A stretch of DNA of 64,000 nucleotides, taken from positions 62,001 to 126,000 of the forward strand of contig NZ_LOAS01000019.1 of the NCBI RefSeq assembly GCF_001558155.1, read 5' to 3'. Origin of the DNA: Aliiruegeria sabulilitoris. Its GTDB lineage: Bacteria; Pseudomonadota; Alphaproteobacteria; Rhodobacterales; Rhodobacteraceae. The position numbers were made by a program, and so were the translations under genes. This document shows positions 34,741 to 44,308 of the stretch, one piece after another. Below the pieces are notes generated by a model. The model searched no databases. It was not told the DNA's origin and worked only from the letters and a program-made list of their open reading frames with translations. Positions within the stretch are counted from its first letter, which is position 1; each line of letters begins with the position of its first letter.

Positions 34741-35883
34741 CTATCGCATGACCTGGTCGGGGTCGGCTGTCGCCGCCCGCCAGATCGGAACGATCGTGGC
34801 CGCCACGTAGGGCAGCACGGTCAGGAAAAAGAGCGCCGTGAGCTGTAGGCCGTCGATCCCCGGTGTCAGCGCGAAATCGGGGTAGATGACGGACCAGCCC
34901 TTGAGGACGGAGGCAAAGAGGCCTGCGTCGAAGGCGAAGACGTGGAGATAGGCGAGCACCGTCCCGAGCAGGAAGGCACTGAACGAGATCAACCCGCCCT
35001 CCCAGAGCTTCATGGCGATCACGTCGCCCGTGTCCCAGCCAATGGCCTTGAGAATGCCGATCTCGCGCGTCTCCTCCGCCGAGAGGCCCGAGGCCTTTTC
35101 GGAGGCGAAGATCACGAAGGCCAGCACGGAAGCGCCGGCCAGCAGCACCATGATCCCTTCGCGCCAGGAGAACAGCTTCTGATAGGTACGGGCAATCTCG
35201 TCGCGCGTGACCAGCCGTGCATTCGGCAGCAGGCGGCCGATCTTTTCGACGATGGTGTCGATCTCGCGCGGGTTGCGGATGGAGAGCGCGATGTCGGTAT
35301 AGACATTCTCCGGAAGCTCGAAGAAGGCGCGGAAATCGGCCTCGTTCAGCAGGATCAGGTCGGTCGAGACCAGCGCGCTTTCGGAGGAAAGCCGCTCGGC
35401 AATGTCGAAGCGGACGAGATCGCCGGGATAGCGGCTGAGAAAGAGCGGCGCGGTCTCCCAAGGCAATTCGCGCACACGCGGCAGGCTTTCGCCAATGATG
35501 GCCTGCCCCTCGGGCGGGGCCATGTCGGGATCGAGCGGCACCATCAGCGTGTAATTGGCGCCGTTCAGCCGGTCATAGAAATAGCCCCAGAGCCGCCCCT
35601 TGATGCCGGCCACGCCGCGAATACCGTCGATCTCGGCGATAACCTCGCCCGAGATCATGTCATGCCGCCCCATCACGAGGTTCTGGACGATCAGTTCCGG
35701 TGCTCCCGCTAGTACCACCTCCGCCTCCTTGCGCAGCGCTGTGGCAAAGAGCGTGGCGGAGGCGACGACGAAGATCACCACCGCGTAGATCAGCAGCAAC
35801 CCGGTGTTCTTGATCCGCCGTCGGGCGAGGGCGGCGAGGGTGTATTCTGCCAGCGCGCGCTGGCGGCGCAGCCAGGATGTCAT
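34741..35883 (-). CDS. FtsX/LolE-type ABC permease
   Basis: 380 residues. One N-terminal helix (NTGLLLIYAVVIFVVASATL, about 28-47), a large periplasmic domain of about 200 residues, and three C-terminal helices, the second starting near the ISFSAFLLGTVLAYLHVFAF stretch. The MacB-like core ETREIGILKAIGWDTGDVIAMKLWE, split here only for description as ETREIGILKA and IGWDTGDVIAMKLWE, contacts the ATPase. It lies 9 bases upstream of the ATPase gene. Such pairs use ATP to work on periplasmic partners (mechanotransmission), so a role with the NosL-like proteins is likely. Confidence 0.9.
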   Translation of the reverse strand: MTSWLRRQRALAEYTLAALARRRIKNTGLLLIYAVVIFVVASATLFATALRKEAEVVLAGAPELIVQNLVMGRHDMISGEVIAEIDGIRGVAGIKGRLWGYFYDRLNGANYTLMVPLDPDMAPPEGQAIIGESLPRVRELPWETAPLFLSRYPGDLVRFDIAERLSSESALVSTDLILLNEADFRAFFELPENVYTDIALSIRNPREIDTIVEKIGRLLPNARLVTRDEIARTYQKLFSWREGIMVLLAGASVLAFVIFASEKASGLSAEETREIGILKAIGWDTGDVIAMKLWEGGLISFSAFLLGTVLAYLHVFAFDAGLFASVLKGWSVIYPDFALTPGIDGLQLTALFFLTVLPYVAATIVPIWRAATADPDQVMR

Positions 35884-36212
35884 CGTGCCACCTCCTCGGG
35901 GCCAAAGCGCAATTCTCCCCGCCCGAAACCGGCCGCGGGGCGCGGGGCGAAGGTGCCGGAGGGGAAATGCTCAAAGGACATGGGCGCGTCCTGAAACGCG
36001 GTCTGCAGATCCGCCAGCGCCGGGTTGCGGGTGAAGCGGGCCTCCGTGAACAGCGCCAGGTCGGTCAGTCCGACGGCGCGGACCAGCGCGGCCGAGCGCG
36101 CCATTCGCGCCCGTTCCGGGGCGGCGGCGATCCGGGCATGCAGGGCCGCGAGCGCCAGCATGGCGGTGCCGGCGGCGAGAAACCCGAAGACGATGCTCGT
36201 GCGTCGCATCAC
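35880..36212 (-). CDS. Small membrane-anchored periplasmic protein of the NosL/ABC cluster
   Basis: 110 residues. An N-terminal helix (SIVFGFLAAGTAMLALAAL, about 6-24) anchors or exports it. The rest is a short helical domain with a Pro-rich tail and no cysteines. It overlaps the NosL stop and the permease start by 4 bases each, so it is made together with them. I recognise no family. Confidence 0.75.
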   Translation of the reverse strand: MMRRTSIVFGFLAAGTAMLALAALHARIAAAPERARMARSAALVRAVGLTDLALFTEARFTRNPALADLQTAFQDAPMSFEHFPSGTFAPRPAAGFGRGELRFGPEEVAR

Positions 36213-36745
36213 TCGAATGTCCCGGCATCGAGGGCGGCGAGAATCTCGTCTGTCACCGCGTCAAAGGTAACCCGCGCCTTGCCCTTGTGATCCTTCATAA
36301 AATCCGCCGCGTCGGCGTCGGTGGCCAGCGGCACCAGCTCGTGCCCCATCGGCCCGTACACATCCGAGCCGATCACGTATTCGGCGGCCCGCGCATCGAC
36401 CAGCGCAAGCCCGTAATACTCCGTCACCCCCATGCCCGCGATCTGCGCGGTGGCGCGTCCGGGGGCGTATTTGTCCAGATTGACGAGATACTTGAAGAAA
36501 TCCTTCGCGCCGTCGAAATGGACGGCTATGCCGTCATCCCACAGGATCGTGGCCACCCATTCGGGATATTGGGCCACGAACATGCCGCAGACGGGGCAGG
36601 TGTCGCGCGGGCCGGGGGCGGGCAGCTCGACCTTTGGCGCATCGGCGCGGGCAGGGCGCAGGCCGAGACCGGCCAGAAGGGCAGCAGCGGGCAGGCTGGC
36701 GAGCAGGCGCCGGCGATGGGCGCAGGGGGAGCCGTGATGGCACAT
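36209..36745 (-). CDS. NosL family protein, probable periplasmic copper chaperone
   Basis: 178 residues. An export signal with several arginines (HRRRLLASLPAAALLAGLGL) is followed by the NosL core. The metal site is DTCPVCGMFVAQ, with Cys50, Cys53 and Met55, as in NosL, which binds Cu(I) for nitrous oxide reductase. Here there is no nosZ or other nos gene nearby, so the client must be something else. It is co-translated with the small membrane protein (ATGA overlap). Confidence 0.88.
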   Translation of the reverse strand: MCHHGSPCAHRRRLLASLPAAALLAGLGLRPARADAPKVELPAPGPRDTCPVCGMFVAQYPEWVATILWDDGIAVHFDGAKDFFKYLVNLDKYAPGRATAQIAGMGVTEYYGLALVDARAAEYVIGSDVYGPMGHELVPLATDADAADFMKDHKGKARVTFDAVTDEILAALDAGTFE

Positions 36746-36808
36746 GGCGGGATCCGTCTTGCTGGAAGGGCAGTCTGCCCGACGCCGGGCCGGGCAGACC
36801 GGAACGCG

Positions 36809-37411
36809 TCAGTTGGCGGCGCGGGCGCGGCGTTCTGCCCGGCGCTTGCGGATGGCGATCGTGTCTTCGGCCATGGAGGCGAAGGCGGCGCGCAACGCAT
36901 CGTCGAAACCGACGATGGAGGTGCCCTCCGCCTCGGCTGCGGCGGCTTCGGCGGCGGCCTTGTCCGCATAGGCCCATTTCGAGACCTTGGTCATTGTGCC
37001 CATCTTGGCGGGGTTGATGACATAGGCCATCTCCGCCGTGTCCGCGAGCGGCTTCACCTCGCCCCCGGCGCCTGCATCGCCGGCATAGATCACGCGCGGG
37101 CCGCGATCCATGTTGAGCGACAGGCTGATCGCGGCGCAATGGATGGAACAGGTCGCATCCACCGTCTCGTCCTCATAATGGATCAGGTGGCGCGTATGGC
37201 TCCACTGCTGGCGCATCATTCCGCAATAGGGGCAACGGGGGTATTTCTCGAACTCGTTTTCCAGCGGGTTCGGATCTTCCTTGAGGAAACGGGCGAGCCC
37301 GTTCTCGTCGGTCCAGTCCCATGGGGTCTTCATTTTGGCCTGGGCCGAAGCCGTGCCGGCGGCGAGAACCGCACCGGAGGCGGTTGTGAGGATGAAATCA
37401 CGACGTTTCAT
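36809..37411 (-). CDS. Second NosL-like protein, Tat-exported
   Basis: 200 residues from the ATG at 37411. The N-terminus MKRRDFILTTASGAVLAAG is a twin-arginine signal. The mature part has RCPYCGMM (Cys60, Cys63) as in NosL, and a second cysteine motif DATCSIHCAAISL, which the other NosL-like protein lacks. Together these could form two metal sites. It lies 63 bases upstream of the other nosL gene on the same strand. Folding before export, as the Tat signal implies, would fit a cofactor-loaded protein. Confidence 0.85.
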   Translation of the reverse strand: MKRRDFILTTASGAVLAAGTASAQAKMKTPWDWTDENGLARFLKEDPNPLENEFEKYPRCPYCGMMRQQWSHTRHLIHYEDETVDATCSIHCAAISLSLNMDRGPRVIYAGDAGAGGEVKPLADTAEMAYVINPAKMGTMTKVSKWAYADKAAAEAAAAEAEGTSIVGFDDALRAAFASMAEDTIAIRKRRAERRARAAN

Positions 37412-37567
37412 GTCTGTCTGTCCTGTTGGTTTTCTATCTGAATGCTCGCGCAGGTCGGTGGGATGCCGAAATGCCATGCCGAGCGTTTTGACCGCGGCTT
37501 GACCGGACGAACCGTCGCCACAGGAAGCGGCGAGCGGCCAATGTGGCAAGCTTGCGATGCGATGGTG

Positions 37568-37975
37568 TCAGATGGACAGGACTGGGGGCGCGCGGATCGA
37601 GATGGCACGCCCGGGACGCCGCGCGGGCACGTCGTCCCGGGCCGGGATGTGAAGCGACAGGGCGAGCGGCACGATGGCGAAATCGGGTGCGGTCGCGTTG
37701 GTGCTGTCGCCGAAATCCGCGACGGCGGCGCTTACGCAAACCGGGCAATCCTGCCCGTCACCGCCGAGATTGATGAGCGCAACGCCGTCCCCGCTGCAGA
37801 TCTCCATGATCCCGAGGCCGGTGCCGGGGGGCGCCGTGCCAAGAGCCCGCGCCGCCGAGGCGCCGAGGTGATCGGCCGTAACGACCACCTGAAAGACCAT
37901 CGTCACCAGCGCCAGAACACGCAAGAGCGTGTTTCCGGCGGGTCTGGTTCTCGGTCTTGTGGTCTCTTTGGTCAC
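37568..37975 (-). CDS. DUF2946-like protein with CPVC motif
   Basis: 135 residues. One N-terminal helix (LLRVLALVTMVFQVVVTADH) leads into a short periplasmic part with Cys60 and the pair Cys77/Cys80 (GQDCPVCVS). The plan, helix then a CPVC and Pro-rich tail, resembles DUF2946 proteins, which are often found beside copper-handling genes. It sits between the RND pump gene and the NosL-like genes, all on the minus strand. Confidence 0.65.
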   Translation of the reverse strand: MTKETTRPRTRPAGNTLLRVLALVTMVFQVVVTADHLGASAARALGTAPPGTGLGIMEICSGDGVALINLGGDGQDCPVCVSAAVADFGDSTNATAPDFAIVPLALSLHIPARDDVPARRPGRAISIRAPPVLSI

Positions 37976-38058
37976 TTAAGCGGGCTTTTCGTCAGGTGGT
38001 GGCAGCAGGGCATGCCGCGGTTCGCGGATCAATGGGACACGTGGTCCGTTAACAGGGT

Positions 38059-41000
38059 CTAGGGCTTCGGCTTGCGGGTCGCGAGCCGAAGGATCAGCAT
38101 GTAGCTCGCCGCGATGACGAAAGCTGCGAGGACAGAGAGGCTCAGCGCGGCCATCCCGGCGGGCAGGGCAGCGCCGCTCGTGGCAAGTAGCCGCGCGGCC
38201 AGCTCCTGCCCGGGCCAGAACAGCGCCAGGTTGACCGCCACGATCGTCGCGAGCGCGCCGAGCGTCAACGCCCGGATCGCGCCGGGGCCGTGCGGGGCGG
38301 AGAGCATCCGTCTCAGCGAACGCAGGGAGCGGGCCAGGTCGGACTGGATGACCATGAGCGCCGGCACCATCAGCAGCACGATGAAGAAGCCAACCGAGAG
38401 GCCGTAGACCAGCGTGACCACCGTTGGCTTGAGGAACAAGGACTGGCGGCTCTGCTCGAACATCAGCGGCGCGAGGCCTAGCACGGTGGTCAGCGTGGTC
38501 AACAGGATCGGGCGCAGCCGGTCCTTCGCCCCGGCAATCGCCGCCGCGCCGACACCCATCCGGCGGGCATAGTCCTGCACCGTTGTCACCAGCACGATGG
38601 CATCGTTGATGATGATCCCCGACATGCCGATCAGCCCGATGATGGTGAAAAGCGACATGGCCAGGCCGAATTGCGCATGCCCCCAGATCGTCCCGATCAG
38701 CCCGAAGGGGATGACGGCGAGCACGATCAGCGGCTGGAACCAGCTTCCGAACACCCAGCCCAGCACGAGGTAGATCCCGAGGATGCAGAGCATGAACCCC
38801 ATCATCGCCTCGCCGAGGAAATCCTGCTCCTGCATCGAGAGCCCGCCAAGTTCCCAGTCGAGGTCATGCCGCGCCGCGATCTCCGGCAGGATGCTGTCGC
38901 GGAGCGCGGCGCCGATCTCGGCGGCGCGTTCGGGGCTGTCTTCGGCCAGGCTGCCAGTGATGGTCACCAGCCGGCGTCCGTTCTCCCGGTTCACGGTGGA
39001 GAAAGCGGGCGCGCTGGTGGTGGTGACGATCGCGCTCAGCGGCACCCATTCGCCGCTCGGCGTCCGCATGCGCGTGGAGAGCAGAAAGTCGCCCGTCTGT
39101 TCCGCCTCGGGCAGGCGCACGGTGATCTCGGTGGTGCGGGTGCCGGCCGGGAATTCGGCCGCCGTCACGCCGTTCAGCCGGGCGAACAGCTCGGCCCCGA
39201 TGGCGTCGGTGGTGAAGCCGAGCATTTCGCCCAGCGGCGTCAGCTTGAGCACCATGTCTTCCTTGCCGAGCGGCAGGCTGTCCTGCAGGCCGGTGACCTC
39301 CGGGTACTCCCCGAGCGCGGCGAAAAGCGCCTCGGCGGCGGTTTTCAGGGCAAAGGAGTCGGTCCCGTAGAAATTCACGGCCAGCGAGTCGCCGCCCGGC
39401 CCTGCCCCCTGGCTGCGGAAGGAGAGCAGGGCCAGCCCGGCAGGGCGCGCGACCTCCTGTTGCAGCGCGCGGACGAATTCCTGGGCCGAGAAGTCGCGCC
39501 GGTCAGCACCGACAAGGCCGATATCGATGGAGCCGAGCGTGTCGGGATCCATCGTCGACTCGCCCGGGATGCCCTTGGCGGCCGTACCGCCGACCTGCGT
39601 CAGCGAATGCACGACAGGCGAGCTGCCATCCACGGCGGTCAGCTCTTCGGCCACGGCGGCAACAGCCCGGTCCAGCTCGCGGGCCATGGCGCGGGCATCC
39701 TCGCGGGTGGCGCCCGGCAGGAAGGCAAAGTTGCCGGTGACCGAGCCGCGCTCCGGGGCGGTGAAAAAGGCCCATGGCACGTCGCCGCGCAGAACCGAGG
39801 AGAAGGACACGGCGAGAAGCAGCAACATGGCCGACACCACGAGGTAGCGCAGGCGGATGACCCATTGCATGAGGGGCGCGAAGAGGGTTTCGGTCATCCA
39901 GTTGAAACCGCGGTTGAACTGTGTCGACGGCCAGTCATACCAGCGCCGCCTCGAGCCAGCCTCCAGCGCGTGGCGCATGTGGTTGGGCAGGATGACGAAG
40001 CTCTCGACCAGCGACGCGATCAGAACCGCCGCCACCACGAAGGGGATGTCCGCGATCAGCCGGCCGAAGCCACCGCCGACGAAGAGCAGCCCGACAAAGG
40101 CCAGTACGGTGGTGATGGTGGAACTGAAGACCGGCCCGAGCATCCGCCGGACGGCGTTGACCGGGGCGAGGGCAGGGCTCTCGCCCAGTCTGCGGTGGCG
40201 GTAGTCGGCATGTTCGGCCACGACGATGGCGTCATCGACCACGATGCCGAGCGTGATGATCAGCGCGAAGAGCGACATCATGTTGATGGTCAGCCCCGCA
40301 GCATACATCACGGCGATGGCCGCGAGCATGGAGACGGGGATGCCCATCGCCACCCAGAAGGCCGTGCGGGCCGACAGGAACAGAAACAGCGTTATCAGCA
40401 CCAGCGCGAGGCCCGACAGGCCGTTCTCGATCAGGATGTCGAGCCGATCCGTGATGTCCTGCGCGCGGGTGTTGATCAGGTGGATCTGCACGCCCTCGGG
40501 CAGCTCTTCGCGCATCTCGTCGGCAAGCGCGCGTACGGTGGCCTCCATCTTGATCGCGTCGCCCTCGGGGGAGCGGTCCACCCGGACCAGCACCGCCGGG
40601 TCTTCACCGATGAAATAGGCGCGCCCGGCATCCGCGCCGGTCACGCTCACCCGACCGACATTGCGCAGGTAGAGCTTGGAGCCATCGGGGTTCACCCGCA
40701 CGACAAGGTTGCGGATCGCATCGGCATCGCGGGTCTCGTCGCCGGCACGCAGGCGCACCGAGCCGCCTGACACCTCGCCGGCCGGACGGGTATCGACCTC
40801 GCCCGCGATCGCCTCGGCTATTTCCTGCATCGAGATATCATGGCGGATGCGCGACACTTCCGGCACGTCGACCTCGATCTGCGGCGCTGCGACGCCGGAA
40901 ATGTCGGCGCGCGTGATCCCCTCGCGGTAGAGGCGCGAGACGAACTCATCGCCAATCCGCCCGAGCTGGTCCGGCGCGATCGGCCCCCAGAGGACAACCT

Positions 41001-41427
41001 CCGTCACCTTGTCCCGCCATGTGCCACGGCGCACGACCGGCTCCTCGGCGCTCTCGGGGAGCGTCTTGATGCCATCCACGGCGGCCTTCGCCTCTTCGGT
41101 GGCGCGCGCCATGTCCCAGCCGGGTTCCAGCAGCAGCGTGACCGTGGTCGAGCCGTCCTTGGAAACGGCGGTGGATTCGGACACCCCCTCGACACCCTGC
41201 AGGGCCGGCTCCAGCAGCGCCACGACGGAACGGTCCAGCTCCTCCGGGCCCGCGCCGTCCCAATCGACCGTTACCGTGACCGTGTCGATCACCACGTCGG
41301 GAAAGAACTGCGAGCGGATCTTGGTGGTGGCCACGAGGCCGAGGACCAGCATCACCACCATGACGAAACTCGCCGCCGTGTTGTGGCGGGTGAAATAGCC
41401 CAAGGGGCCGTTCGATTGCCCGACCAT
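38059..41427 (-). CDS. RND efflux pump inner-membrane protein
   Basis: 1122 residues from the ATG at 41427, which overlaps the stop of the adaptor gene (ATGA). The N-terminus FTRHNTAASFVMVVMLVLGL and two sets of membrane helices flanking large periplasmic loops are typical of the AcrB/MdtB superfamily. The proton-relay aspartate motif ITLGIVVDDAIVVAEH is in the fourth helix. The second half repeats the fold (GMSGIIINDAIVLVT). Sequence is of the general multidrug (HAE) type more than the CusA metal type. No outer-membrane channel gene is adjacent. Confidence 0.95.
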   Translation of the reverse strand: MVGQSNGPLGYFTRHNTAASFVMVVMLVLGLVATTKIRSQFFPDVVIDTVTVTVDWDGAGPEELDRSVVALLEPALQGVEGVSESTAVSKDGSTTVTLLLEPGWDMARATEEAKAAVDGIKTLPESAEEPVVRRGTWRDKVTEVVLWGPIAPDQLGRIGDEFVSRLYREGITRADISGVAAPQIEVDVPEVSRIRHDISMQEIAEAIAGEVDTRPAGEVSGGSVRLRAGDETRDADAIRNLVVRVNPDGSKLYLRNVGRVSVTGADAGRAYFIGEDPAVLVRVDRSPEGDAIKMEATVRALADEMREELPEGVQIHLINTRAQDITDRLDILIENGLSGLALVLITLFLFLSARTAFWVAMGIPVSMLAAIAVMYAAGLTINMMSLFALIITLGIVVDDAIVVAEHADYRHRRLGESPALAPVNAVRRMLGPVFSSTITTVLAFVGLLFVGGGFGRLIADIPFVVAAVLIASLVESFVILPNHMRHALEAGSRRRWYDWPSTQFNRGFNWMTETLFAPLMQWVIRLRYLVVSAMLLLLAVSFSSVLRGDVPWAFFTAPERGSVTGNFAFLPGATREDARAMARELDRAVAAVAEELTAVDGSSPVVHSLTQVGGTAAKGIPGESTMDPDTLGSIDIGLVGADRRDFSAQEFVRALQQEVARPAGLALLSFRSQGAGPGGDSLAVNFYGTDSFALKTAAEALFAALGEYPEVTGLQDSLPLGKEDMVLKLTPLGEMLGFTTDAIGAELFARLNGVTAAEFPAGTRTTEITVRLPEAEQTGDFLLSTRMRTPSGEWVPLSAIVTTTSAPAFSTVNRENGRRLVTITGSLAEDSPERAAEIGAALRDSILPEIAARHDLDWELGGLSMQEQDFLGEAMMGFMLCILGIYLVLGWVFGSWFQPLIVLAVIPFGLIGTIWGHAQFGLAMSLFTIIGLIGMSGIIINDAIVLVTTVQDYARRMGVGAAAIAGAKDRLRPILLTTLTTVLGLAPLMFEQSRQSLFLKPTVVTLVYGLSVGFFIVLLMVPALMVIQSDLARSLRSLRRMLSAPHGPGAIRALTLGALATIVAVNLALFWPGQELAARLLATSGAALPAGMAALSLSVLAAFVIAASYMLILRLATRKPKP

Positions 41428-42917
41428 CACTGGCTCTCCGCGATCTTGGCTTCGAATCTCTCGACCGTGGCACGGGGCACTTCGGGCTGCGCCAGTTCGG
41501 CCAGCCATTGTTCCCGCTTCTCGGGCTTCATCTGGTCGCTTGCCTCGATGAAGGCGACGATCGCGGCGCGGCGTGTGTCATCCAGCGCGATCATGTCGGG
41601 CTCGGGCGCGGGGGGCGGGGCACTGGCGGCGGCTGCGCCCTCGGGTTTCGGCTCCACCGGCGTGACCATGATGCCCGGGCCAAGCTGCAGCGCGCGGATC
41701 GTGACGAATTGCCGTCCGAAGGGAACATCGCCGACGATGACCGTGTCGCCCTGGTGACGGAGCAGTTGCGCCTGGTGGTCCTCCAGCCGGTTGCTCTCGC
41801 CGATCAGCAGGATCTTTCCATCCGTGGTCACGGCCGTGGCCGGGATGCGCGCCACGCCATCGAGCGGGCGTTCCGGGATGCGCAGGGTCACGAAATCGCC
41901 CTGTTGGACAAAATTCGGGTCCGGATCGACCAGCCGCGCATAGACAAGGCGGCCAATCTGCCCTTCGTCACGTTCAGCCCCCGCCCGGTCCAGTTTCGCG
42001 GGTAGCACGGTGGTGGCGCGCCCGCGTGGGACCAGCACCTCGACATCGGCCTTGCGCAACTGTCCCTGGTCGTTCAGCAGGCGGGCATACTGGTTGTTCG
42101 TCACCCGGAAGGCCACTTCGAGTTCTCCGGTGTCGATCAGCGCCCCCAGCTGTTCGTTCGCGGAAACGAGCCGGCCCTCGATCGCCGTGACATCGCTCAC
42201 CACGCCGGCAAAGGGCGCGCGGTGCACCGCTTCCGCGAGGTCGCGCCGCGCCTCGTCGAGCGCGATGGTCTTGCGGCGCAGGGTGATCGCGGCCTGTGCC
42301 AGCCGCGCCTCGTCTCCGGCCACGACCTGTTGGCGGTTCAGCAAGGTCTGGTTCGCAGCCGCCCTGGCCAGAGTCGCGGCCTCCAGGTCGGCTTCCGTCG
42401 CCACGCCGCGCTCGCGCAGCCCTTCCTGGCGCGTGGCGGCCTGCTGACGGAGGTCCAGTTGTTCCTTCGAAGCCTCCGCTTCGAGCCGCGCAAGCTCCAG
42501 CGCCGAGGCCGCTTCGGCCAGCGTCGCCTCGGCTTCGGCGACATCGGTTTCGGCCAGCGCCACGGCGGTTTCGAGCCGTGCGGGATCGATGGCGAACAGC
42601 ACGTCGCCCGCTGCGACCACGCCGCCATCGCGGAAATTCTCCGACAGCGACACGAGTTTTCCGCCAACGGCCGCCCTCAACTCCAGGGTCCGTCCGCTCT
42701 CAAGGTGCCCATATGCGGTTATGATAGGGGAGACCGTCTCGGGCTGAAGCGTTGCCACGGTGACGGAATAGGCGCGTTCCCGGGGTTGCTTCGTCTTGCT
42801 GGCGGCGCCGACACGGTCCTGCCAGGCCTCGTTGAGAATTCCGGCTGCCGAAAACAGAAGCGCCAGTGAGACGCCGCCAATAGCCATGCCAAAGCCGGCG
42901 CGGGCAAGTGTTCCCAT
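41427..42917 (-). CDS. RND periplasmic adaptor subunit
   Basis: 496 residues. One N-terminal helix (GMAIGGVSLALLFSAAGIL) anchors it. The lipoyl halves (ITAYGHLESGRTLELRA and HRAPFAGVVSDVTAIEG) flank a long coiled coil (about residues 115-235) that reaches the outer-membrane channel. A beta-barrel and membrane-proximal domain follow, then a Pro/Ala linker and an extra C-terminal tail of about 60 residues. First gene of the minus-strand cluster; it links the RND pump to a TolC-type channel encoded elsewhere. Confidence 0.93.
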   Translation of the reverse strand: MGTLARAGFGMAIGGVSLALLFSAAGILNEAWQDRVGAASKTKQPRERAYSVTVATLQPETVSPIITAYGHLESGRTLELRAAVGGKLVSLSENFRDGGVVAAGDVLFAIDPARLETAVALAETDVAEAEATLAEAASALELARLEAEASKEQLDLRQQAATRQEGLRERGVATEADLEAATLARAAANQTLLNRQQVVAGDEARLAQAAITLRRKTIALDEARRDLAEAVHRAPFAGVVSDVTAIEGRLVSANEQLGALIDTGELEVAFRVTNNQYARLLNDQGQLRKADVEVLVPRGRATTVLPAKLDRAGAERDEGQIGRLVYARLVDPDPNFVQQGDFVTLRIPERPLDGVARIPATAVTTDGKILLIGESNRLEDHQAQLLRHQGDTVIVGDVPFGRQFVTIRALQLGPGIMVTPVEPKPEGAAAASAPPPAPEPDMIALDDTRRAAIVAFIEASDQMKPEKREQWLAELAQPEVPRATVERFEAKIAESQ

Positions 42918-43094
42918 AACATACGTCCATGCGAATATGTTTATTTGTTCGCGCGGATCCGATCATAAAGCGTCTCACCGGTCAATGATGATGCTGTTTC
43001 CACCCCATACTGGGCGCATTTGCCGCCAGAGGCAGACGCCGCGAAGCGGCGCCATCGCCGCTCGGCCTCCGGCCGGCGGCGAGCGCCCTTCGGG

Positions 43095-43979
43095 TCAACC
43101 CATCCGCTCGGATTTGTAGCTGCCGGGCGAGGCCGGGAAGACCACCGTCTTGTTGCCGTTGAGGAAAACCCGGTGGTGGATATGGGCGTGGACCGCGCGA
43201 CTGAGAACGAGGCTCTCCACGTCGCGGCCGAGCGAGACATAATCCCCGGCCGACTGTGCATGGGTGACCCGCACGATATCCTGCTCGATGATCGGGCCTT
43301 CATCGAGATCGGCGGTCACGTAATGCGAGGTCGCCCCGATGAATTTCACGCCACGCTCATAGGCCTGCTTGTAGGGGTTCGCCCCTTTGAAGGAGGGCAG
43401 GAAGGAGTGGTGGATATTGATGATCCGGCCAGACATCTGCTGGCACATCCGGTCTGACAACACCTGCATGTAGCGCGCCAGCACGATCAACTCGGCGCCC
43501 GACTCCTCGACTATCGCCATCTGCTGCGCCTCGGCCTGCGGCTTGTTCTCCTTCGTCACCTTGATGCAGTGGAAGGGGATGTCATGGTTCACCACGACCT
43601 TCTGGTAGTCCATGTGGTTCGAGATCACGCCGACAATGTCGATCGGCAGCGCGCCGATCCGCCAGCGGTAGAGCAGGTCGTTCAGGCAATGGCCGAATCG
43701 CGAGACCATGATGATGACCTTCATCTTCTCGCTGGCATCATGGAAGGCATGTTCCATGCCGAACCGCTCGATCACGGGCAGGAAGGCCGCCTGCAGCTCT
43801 TCCATGGTGGCGCCCTTCTCGCTGTCGAACGACACCCGCATGAAGAAATTCTCCGTCTGCATGTCGTCGAACTGATGCGCATCGAGGATGTTGCACCCGT
43901 TCTCGGCCAGGAAGGTCGAGATGGCGGCGACGATCCCGCGGGCGGACGGGCATTTTACGGTCAGTGCGAAACGCGACAT
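43095..43979 (-). CDS. purU: Formyltetrahydrofolate deformylase
   Basis: 294 residues. It hydrolyses 10-formyltetrahydrofolate to tetrahydrofolate and formate. An N-terminal ACT domain ([20 protein letters not shown]) precedes the formyltransferase-like domain. The catalytic triad region is intact: [18 protein letters not shown], then [20 protein letters not shown]. The ATG at 43979 starts right at the ACT domain; upstream codons do not look coding. Divergent from the DUF2126 gene. Confidence 0.95.
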   Translation of the reverse strand: MSRFALTVKCPSARGIVAAISTFLAENGCNILDAHQFDDMQTENFFMRVSFDSEKGATMEELQAAFLPVIERFGMEHAFHDASEKMKVIIMVSRFGHCLNDLLYRWRIGALPIDIVGVISNHMDYQKVVVNHDIPFHCIKVTKENKPQAEAQQMAIVEESGAELIVLARYMQVLSDRMCQQMSGRIINIHHSFLPSFKGANPYKQAYERGVKFIGATSHYVTADLDEGPIIEQDIVRVTHAQSAGDYVSLGRDVESLVLSRAVHAHIHHRVFLNGNKTVVFPASPGSYKSERMG

Positions 43980-44308
43980 GGGAAGGCTCTCCGGGAAAGG
44001 ACTGCTCGGTTGCGCTATCAATGCCGCGATGCAGAAAGGCCCGAAAGCGAAAATGCGCTGTCTTTCGCACGAAAAGCGACGCAAGCATGTCTCAGCCCGG
44101 AACGGCTGTTTCCGATCCGCGCCCGCAGGGCACGTTTTGGGGCGGATCGCCGGTGGGGCGGGTCTGTTTTAATTTTGCCACAAAAATGGGCGACCCATTC
44201 CGGGTGCCTCCGGAAAGGCCGCGAAAATCACCGATTTCGGCGAATCCCGCTCGCATGGCCGGCGCGGCTGTGTTTGCACTGGACCAAAGTCGACCGCATG
44301 GAGCGAAA
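43980..44308. other. Divergent promoter region between purU and the transglutaminase cluster
   Basis: 329 bases without a gene. An AT-richer patch around 44165-44190 (TTTTAATTTTGCCACAAAAA) is the best place for a promoter of the plus-strand cluster, but I cannot fix the -35/-10. The ribosome site GGAGCG lies just before the start at 44309. Confidence 0.45.
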
